Both the position numbers and the translations under genes were made by a program. Positions 5,755 through 9,437 of a stretch of DNA of 9,437 nucleotides are shown piece by piece. Each line of letters begins with the position of its first letter. The stretch's first letter is position 1. Under the pieces are notes generated by a model. That model saw nothing but the letters and a program-made list of their open reading frames with translations, did not search any database and was not told the origin of the DNA. The DNA comes from Coxiellaceae bacterium (GTDB lineage Bacteria; Pseudomonadota; Gammaproteobacteria; Coxiellales; Coxiellaceae), in the NCBI GenBank assembly GCA_014238325.1, contig JABABH010000074.1, positions 1 through 9,437 of the forward strand, in the 5' to 3' direction.

Positions 5755-6840
5755 TTAACGTAACTTAAGCGTCACCAAACCACATAATACTAAAACAAAT
5801 GTAATAATCCAAAAACGCACAATGATACGCGGCTCAGGCCAACCTTTGAGCTCAAAATGATGGTGTAAAGGAGCCATACGAAAAATACGCTTACCGCCGG
5901 TATATTTAAAATAAGCGACTTGTAGGATGACGGATAAGGCTTCCACCACAAAAATACCACCCATAAAAGCGTAGACAATCTCTTGACGTACGATCACAGC
6001 AACCACTCCTAAAGTCGCCCCTAAGGCTAATGAACCTACATCACCCATAAAGATTTTAGCAGGATAGGTATTATACCATAAAAAACCTAAACCAGCGCCG
6101 ACTAAGCTACTACAAAACACAGCCATCTCTTCGACACCTGGAATATAAGGAATCGTCAGATAACTCGCAAATGCATGATGTCCCGTCACGTATGCAAAGA
6201 CACCCAGAGCACCGGAGACCATCACAATGGGCATGAGAGCCAAACCATCCAGGCCATCTGTTAAATTAACACTATTGCTACTACCCACGATAATAAAATA
6301 AGTCCATAGGATATAAAATATGCCCAAATGAATAAAACTATCTTTTAGAAAGGGAATTAAGAGCTGTGTCTCTGCGCCCAGCGTCGCACTATAGTATAGG
6401 TAAACAGCAACTCCTAACCCTAGTATAGATTGATACAAGAACTTATAGCGCGCTGCTAATCCTTGGCTATTTCGTTTGACGACTTTGAGGTAATCATCCA
6501 CCCCACCAATCACGCTAAAGGTGATGAGAACGGTCACCGCTGTCCATAAAAATCGATTGGATAATTGGCCCCATAATAAAGTACTGATAAGCACCGCGAC
6601 AATAATTAAAATCCCACCCATCGTCGGCGTACCGGATTTTTTTAAATGCGCTTGAGGTCCATCCAAGCGAATATTTTGACCAATTTGCAAAGCTGTGAGG
6701 GTTCGGATCAACCAGGGACCAAATATTAAAATAATCAATAGCGCAGTTAGCGCACTGATAATTGAACGCAAAGTCAAATATTCAAAAATACGAAAACAAT
6801 GGAATGCTTGGCTCAAAAGCCGGGTTAACCACAATAACAT
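5755..6840 (-). CDS. mraY: Phospho-MurNAc-pentapeptide translocase MraY
   Basis: Polytopic inner-membrane enzyme that transfers phospho-MurNAc-pentapeptide from UDP to undecaprenyl phosphate, giving lipid I. 361 residues, against 360 in E. coli. The catalytic motifs are intact: GGVDDYLK (Asp115-Asp116), NLTDGLDGLA (192-201), FMGDVGS with Asp267, and the MAPLHHHFE histidine cluster (322-330). Many hydrophobic segments are visible, consistent with the family's ten membrane helices. An AAGGA ribosome-binding site lies at the very end of murF, ten bases before the ATG. The gene would normally be followed directly by murD; here a palindromic repeat begins 3 bp after its TAA, and an ankyrin gene and a dead copy of its own tail separate it from murD. 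The 3' end is intact, so the enzyme should work. Confidence 0.97.
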   Translation of the reverse strand: MLLWLTRLLSQAFHCFRIFEYLTLRSIISALTALLIILIFGPWLIRTLTALQIGQNIRLDGPQAHLKKSGTPTMGGILIIVAVLISTLLWGQLSNRFLWTAVTVLITFSVIGGVDDYLKVVKRNSQGLAARYKFLYQSILGLGVAVYLYYSATLGAETQLLIPFLKDSFIHLGIFYILWTYFIIVGSSNSVNLTDGLDGLALMPIVMVSGALGVFAYVTGHHAFASYLTIPYIPGVEEMAVFCSSLVGAGLGFLWYNTYPAKIFMGDVGSLALGATLGVVAVIVRQEIVYAFMGGIFVVEALSVILQVAYFKYTGGKRIFRMAPLHHHFELKGWPEPRIIVRFWIITFVLVLCGLVTLKLR

Positions 6841-6846
6841 ACAGCA

Positions 6847-8184
6847 TTATTCCTTAGCCATTAACACTTGTGAAATACGAGACATCTGCATCGAGGCAGA
6901 GCCTTTAATTAATACCGTCACATGATCATGCAAATAGGATTTTAAGCGCCTCAGTAAATCATCATGGGTCTCAAAATGGTAAGCATTTTTTCCAAATGCC
7001 GTCGCCGTTAAGCGGCTGGATGGCCCATAACAATACAATTGGCTAATCCCCGCTTGCCGCGCCTGTTTTCCCACTTGCCGATGGTGCCGTGCACTGTCTT
7101 CGCCTAGCTCCAGCATATCTCCCAATACCAATACGGTGTCGCCTAGGCATTGGGCTAATACTTCAATAGCTGCCAATACCGATGTAGGATTGGCATTATA
7201 GCTGTCATCGATAATCATCGCACCCTTATATCCCTGAGACTGACATAAACGCCCCGCAACAGGACTGGCCGCTTCCAGCCCTTTTTTGATGGTCGATAGT
7301 GGCATATCTAAAGCATGGGCGGCTGCCGCTGCCGCCAAAGCATTACCCACATTATGCGTCCCTATTAAGGGTAAAGTAATCGGCACATGCTCCTGCCTAA
7401 TATATAATCGAAATGAGGGCGCACCCGTTGCATTCACATGAATAGCTTCGGCATAACAATCTGCATGACCATCAACGGAAAAAGTTAATATCCGACGTGA
7501 GCCCACTAATCTTTTTAAGAATGCGGTAAAGGGACCACGTGGCAAAACAGCGACGCCTTCCTTGGGCAAACCCTGAAAAATTTCTCCTTTGGCAGCTGCC
7601 ACGCCAGCGAGGCTACCAAATCCAGCTAAATGCGCCAACCCTATATTCGTAATCACGGCAACTTTTGGCTTCACCCATCGAGTTAATTGGGCAATCTCAC
7701 CGGGGTGATTTGCACCTAATTCTAGCACCGCATAATCGTATTGCGTGTTTAATTCTAAGAGTGTCAGAGGCACCCCAATATGGTTATTAAAACTTTTTTT
7801 GCTCGATAAGAGCGAACCACTTTGTGTCAAGATGCTCGCCAATAATGCGCGAGTCGTGGTTTTCCCACAACTGCCCGTGATGGCTACGATCGGTATATCA
7901 ACTTGGTCACGATAATAGCAGGCTAATTTGACCAAAGCTTCCTCAGTATTATTCACCCATAGATGCGGCCATGATGGCGGCTGGCCTTCGCTCATCACAG
8001 CGGCTACGGCGCCACGCTCCCTGGCTTCTGATAAAAATTGATGAGCATTAAAATTGGCACCACGCAAAGCTATAAACAAAGCACCGGGCTGTAAAGTACG
8101 CGTATCGATGCTCACTGACTGAAACTCCACCTCCTCTCCTGGAAATGGGAGATGCAAAATCTCAGCGACCTGGGAGAGCTTCAC
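6847..8184 (-). CDS. murF: UDP-MurNAc-tripeptide:D-alanyl-D-alanine ligase MurF
   Basis: Cytoplasmic Mur ligase that adds D-Ala-D-Ala to UDP-MurNAc-tripeptide, completing the pentapeptide precursor. 445 residues, against 452 in E. coli. Seen: N-terminal substrate domain with SIDTRTLQPGALFIAL (residues 25-40), P-loop GSCGKTT (104-110; the third position is Cys where Ser is commoner), ELGANHPGEIA, the NIGLAHLAGFGS segment, DDSYNANPTS, LGDMLELG, and a C-terminal LIKGSASMQM. The C-terminal motif is usually KGSR; here Ala replaces the Arg (about residue 430). The start is GTG within GTGA, overlapping the murE stop by 4 bp, which implies translational coupling. This start puts the N-terminal domain in register with the family. 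The stop is 6 bp before mraY. Confidence 0.97.
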   Translation of the reverse strand: MKLSQVAEILHLPFPGEEVEFQSVSIDTRTLQPGALFIALRGANFNAHQFLSEARERGAVAAVMSEGQPPSWPHLWVNNTEEALVKLACYYRDQVDIPIVAITGSCGKTTTRALLASILTQSGSLLSSKKSFNNHIGVPLTLLELNTQYDYAVLELGANHPGEIAQLTRWVKPKVAVITNIGLAHLAGFGSLAGVAAAKGEIFQGLPKEGVAVLPRGPFTAFLKRLVGSRRILTFSVDGHADCYAEAIHVNATGAPSFRLYIRQEHVPITLPLIGTHNVGNALAAAAAAHALDMPLSTIKKGLEAASPVAGRLCQSQGYKGAMIIDDSYNANPTSVLAAIEVLAQCLGDTVLVLGDMLELGEDSARHHRQVGKQARQAGISQLYCYGPSSRLTATAFGKNAYHFETHDDLLRRLKSYLHDHVTVLIKGSASMQMSRISQVLMAKE

Positions 8185-9437
8185 GAAGCAAGCACCTGTT
8201 TGACCACAGCGACATCATCAAATGGATAGTTGATCTGTCCAATACGCTGTATGGTTTCGTGACCCTTACCCGCGACTAACACAACATCTTGAGCGCGGCC
8301 CCTTTGCACCGCAGAACGAATCGCCTCTGCACGATCGGATACCACGAGCGCACGTTTAGGATATTGTAGACCAGCGAGCATGTCTTGAATAATCGCCATC
8401 GGTGACTCATTCCTCGGATTATCACTGGTCAAGACCACAAGATCGGCATATTGTTCTGCAATGGCAGCCATTTTAGGACGCTTGCCAACATCTCTATCGC
8501 CTCCACAACCCAAAACACAGATTAAGCGACCATCCGTCTCTTCACGCAAGGTTTTTAATATATTTTTGACCGCGCCAGGATTATGCGCGTAGTCCACCAC
8601 GACCCTTGGTTGACAAGAGGTACGACCACTCACCCATTCCATGCGACCACGCGCAGGCTGCAATTGATTCAAAGCCATTAATACCTCTTTCAAGGGGAAA
8701 TCACGCAGACATAAGACCGCTAATATGGCCAAGACATTGCTGATATTAAAATAACCATGTAAAGGCGTGACCAAATCACCTATCCCCCAAGGCGTCTGCA
8801 CCCTAGCAGAAAAACCGGAGGCCCCCATCGTAATATCAGTCGCGACCACAGCAGGCACAGCACTCATCACGGACGTCGAGAGCGTATAGCCCACCAGTGG
8901 CAATGTCTTCTTATATCGATCAATTAAGGTTCTCCCCCATCGATCATCAGCATTAATCACGCCATATCGCATCCCTGGTTGTTGAAATAACAACGCCTTC
9001 GCTTCTCCATAGCTCTGCATATCACCATGATAATCCAAGTGATCCTGCGAGAGCTGCGTAAATACCCCTATATCAAAATGTACCCCATCGACACGATGCT
9101 GGATGAGTGCATGAGACGATACCTCCATCGCAACCCATTCAGCCTCATCGTGATACAATTCAGATAAAGCACGCTGGCATTGCACGGGATCTGGGGTGGT
9201 ATGCCCTAAATCGGATAAATGAGGCAAAAACCCATAGCCTAACGTTCCCATGACAGCACATCGCCTCTTGAATGCATCCAAAGCTTGTGCAAGATACTGG
9301 GTACAAGAGGTCTTGCCATTCGTACCTGTAATACCCAGCACCTGCATCTTTTGAGAGGGATGATGATAAAACTCAGCAGCAATATGACCAACACGCTGAG
9401 CTAAAGAGCTAATAGGGATCAAAGGCACGGTAGCAGC
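8181..9437 (-). CDS. murE: UDP-MurNAc-L-Ala-D-Glu:meso-diaminopimelate ligase MurE (5' end outside window)
   Basis: Cytoplasmic ATP-dependent ligase that adds meso-diaminopimelate to UDP-MurNAc-L-Ala-D-Glu. Visible motifs in order: the P-loop TGTNGKTS, TTPDP, EVSSHAL, the DHLDYHGDM segment followed by the AK lysine expected to be carbamylated, YFNISN, GRMEW, DYAHNPG, GCGGDRD, DNPRNESP and AGKGHE. DNPR is the established signature of mDap- rather than lysine-adding MurE. The frame stays open to the window edge: the codons before the apparent GTG at 9428 read Ala-Ala-Thr, so that GTG is most likely an internal valine and not the start. The P-loop falls about 75-80 residues earlier than in E. 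coli MurE (495 residues), so the N-terminal UDP-substrate domain is mostly missing here. The TGA stop overlaps the murF GTG start. Confidence 0.97.
   Translation of the reverse strand, partial: AATVPLIPISSLAQRVGHIAAEFYHHPSQKMQVLGITGTNGKTSCTQYLAQALDAFKRRCAVMGTLGYGFLPHLSDLGHTTPDPVQCQRALSELYHDEAEWVAMEVSSHALIQHRVDGVHFDIGVFTQLSQDHLDYHGDMQSYGEAKALLFQQPGMRYGVINADDRWGRTLIDRYKKTLPLVGYTLSTSVMSAVPAVVATDITMGASGFSARVQTPWGIGDLVTPLHGYFNISNVLAILAVLCLRDFPLKEVLMALNQLQPARGRMEWVSGRTSCQPRVVVDYAHNPGAVKNILKTLREETDGRLICVLGCGGDRDVGKRPKMAAIAEQYADLVVLTSDNPRNESPMAIIQDMLAGLQYPKRALVVSDRAEAIRSAVQRGRAQDVVLVAGKGHETIQRIGQINYPFDDVAVVKQVLAS

Noticed and set aside
2695..5880. Integrase-type att sites flanking the ankyrin gene
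   Set aside because: The duplicated mraY tails resemble such a scar, but no integrase, transposase, tRNA or short exact target duplication is visible, so no attachment site is annotated.

Overview
The window is a stretch of the dcw (division and cell wall) cluster of a gammaproteobacterium. All genes lie on the minus strand, in transcription order murE (5' end outside the window), murF, mraY, a large foreign-looking gene, murD, ftsW. Apart from the foreign gene this is the usual gammaproteobacterial order murE-murF-mraY-murD-ftsW. MurE carries the DNPR motif of meso-diaminopimelate-adding enzymes, so the wall is of the Gram-negative mDap type. A 905-residue protein with an F-box-like N-terminus and C-terminal ankyrin repeats suggests a bacterium living inside eukaryotic cells. 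The order Legionellales (Legionella, Coxiella, Rickettsiella and relatives) is the best guess. That is inference; no 16S or other marker is present.

Layout from high to low coordinates. murE (8181 to beyond 9437) overlaps murF by 4 bp (GTGA), and murF is followed after 6 bp by mraY. A 211-bp gap (5544-5754) then holds a 49-bp palindromic repeat right after the mraY stop, two further hairpins and a possible degenerate repeat. The F-box/ankyrin gene occupies 2826-5543. Between it and murD lies a decayed second copy of the last ~42 codons of mraY (about 2695-2830), with a frameshift and an internal stop. murD (1279-2628) and ftsW (66-1190) follow. A second copy of the 49-bp palindrome, followed by a T-tract, sits just after the ftsW stop at the window edge.

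MurE and MurF add mDap and D-Ala-D-Ala to the UDP-MurNAc peptide, MurD adds D-Glu, MraY transfers the finished precursor to undecaprenyl phosphate to make lipid I, and FtsW polymerises lipid II at the septum. The ankyrin gene has no evident part in this pathway.

The most notable signal is the architecture: a probable host-directed effector gene sits inside an essential wall-synthesis operon, bracketed by an intact mraY tail on one side and a dead mraY tail on the other. This looks like the scar of an insertion or duplication that left mraY functional. The hairpins after mraY and a promoter-like sequence inside the dead tail raise the question of how murD and ftsW are now transcribed.
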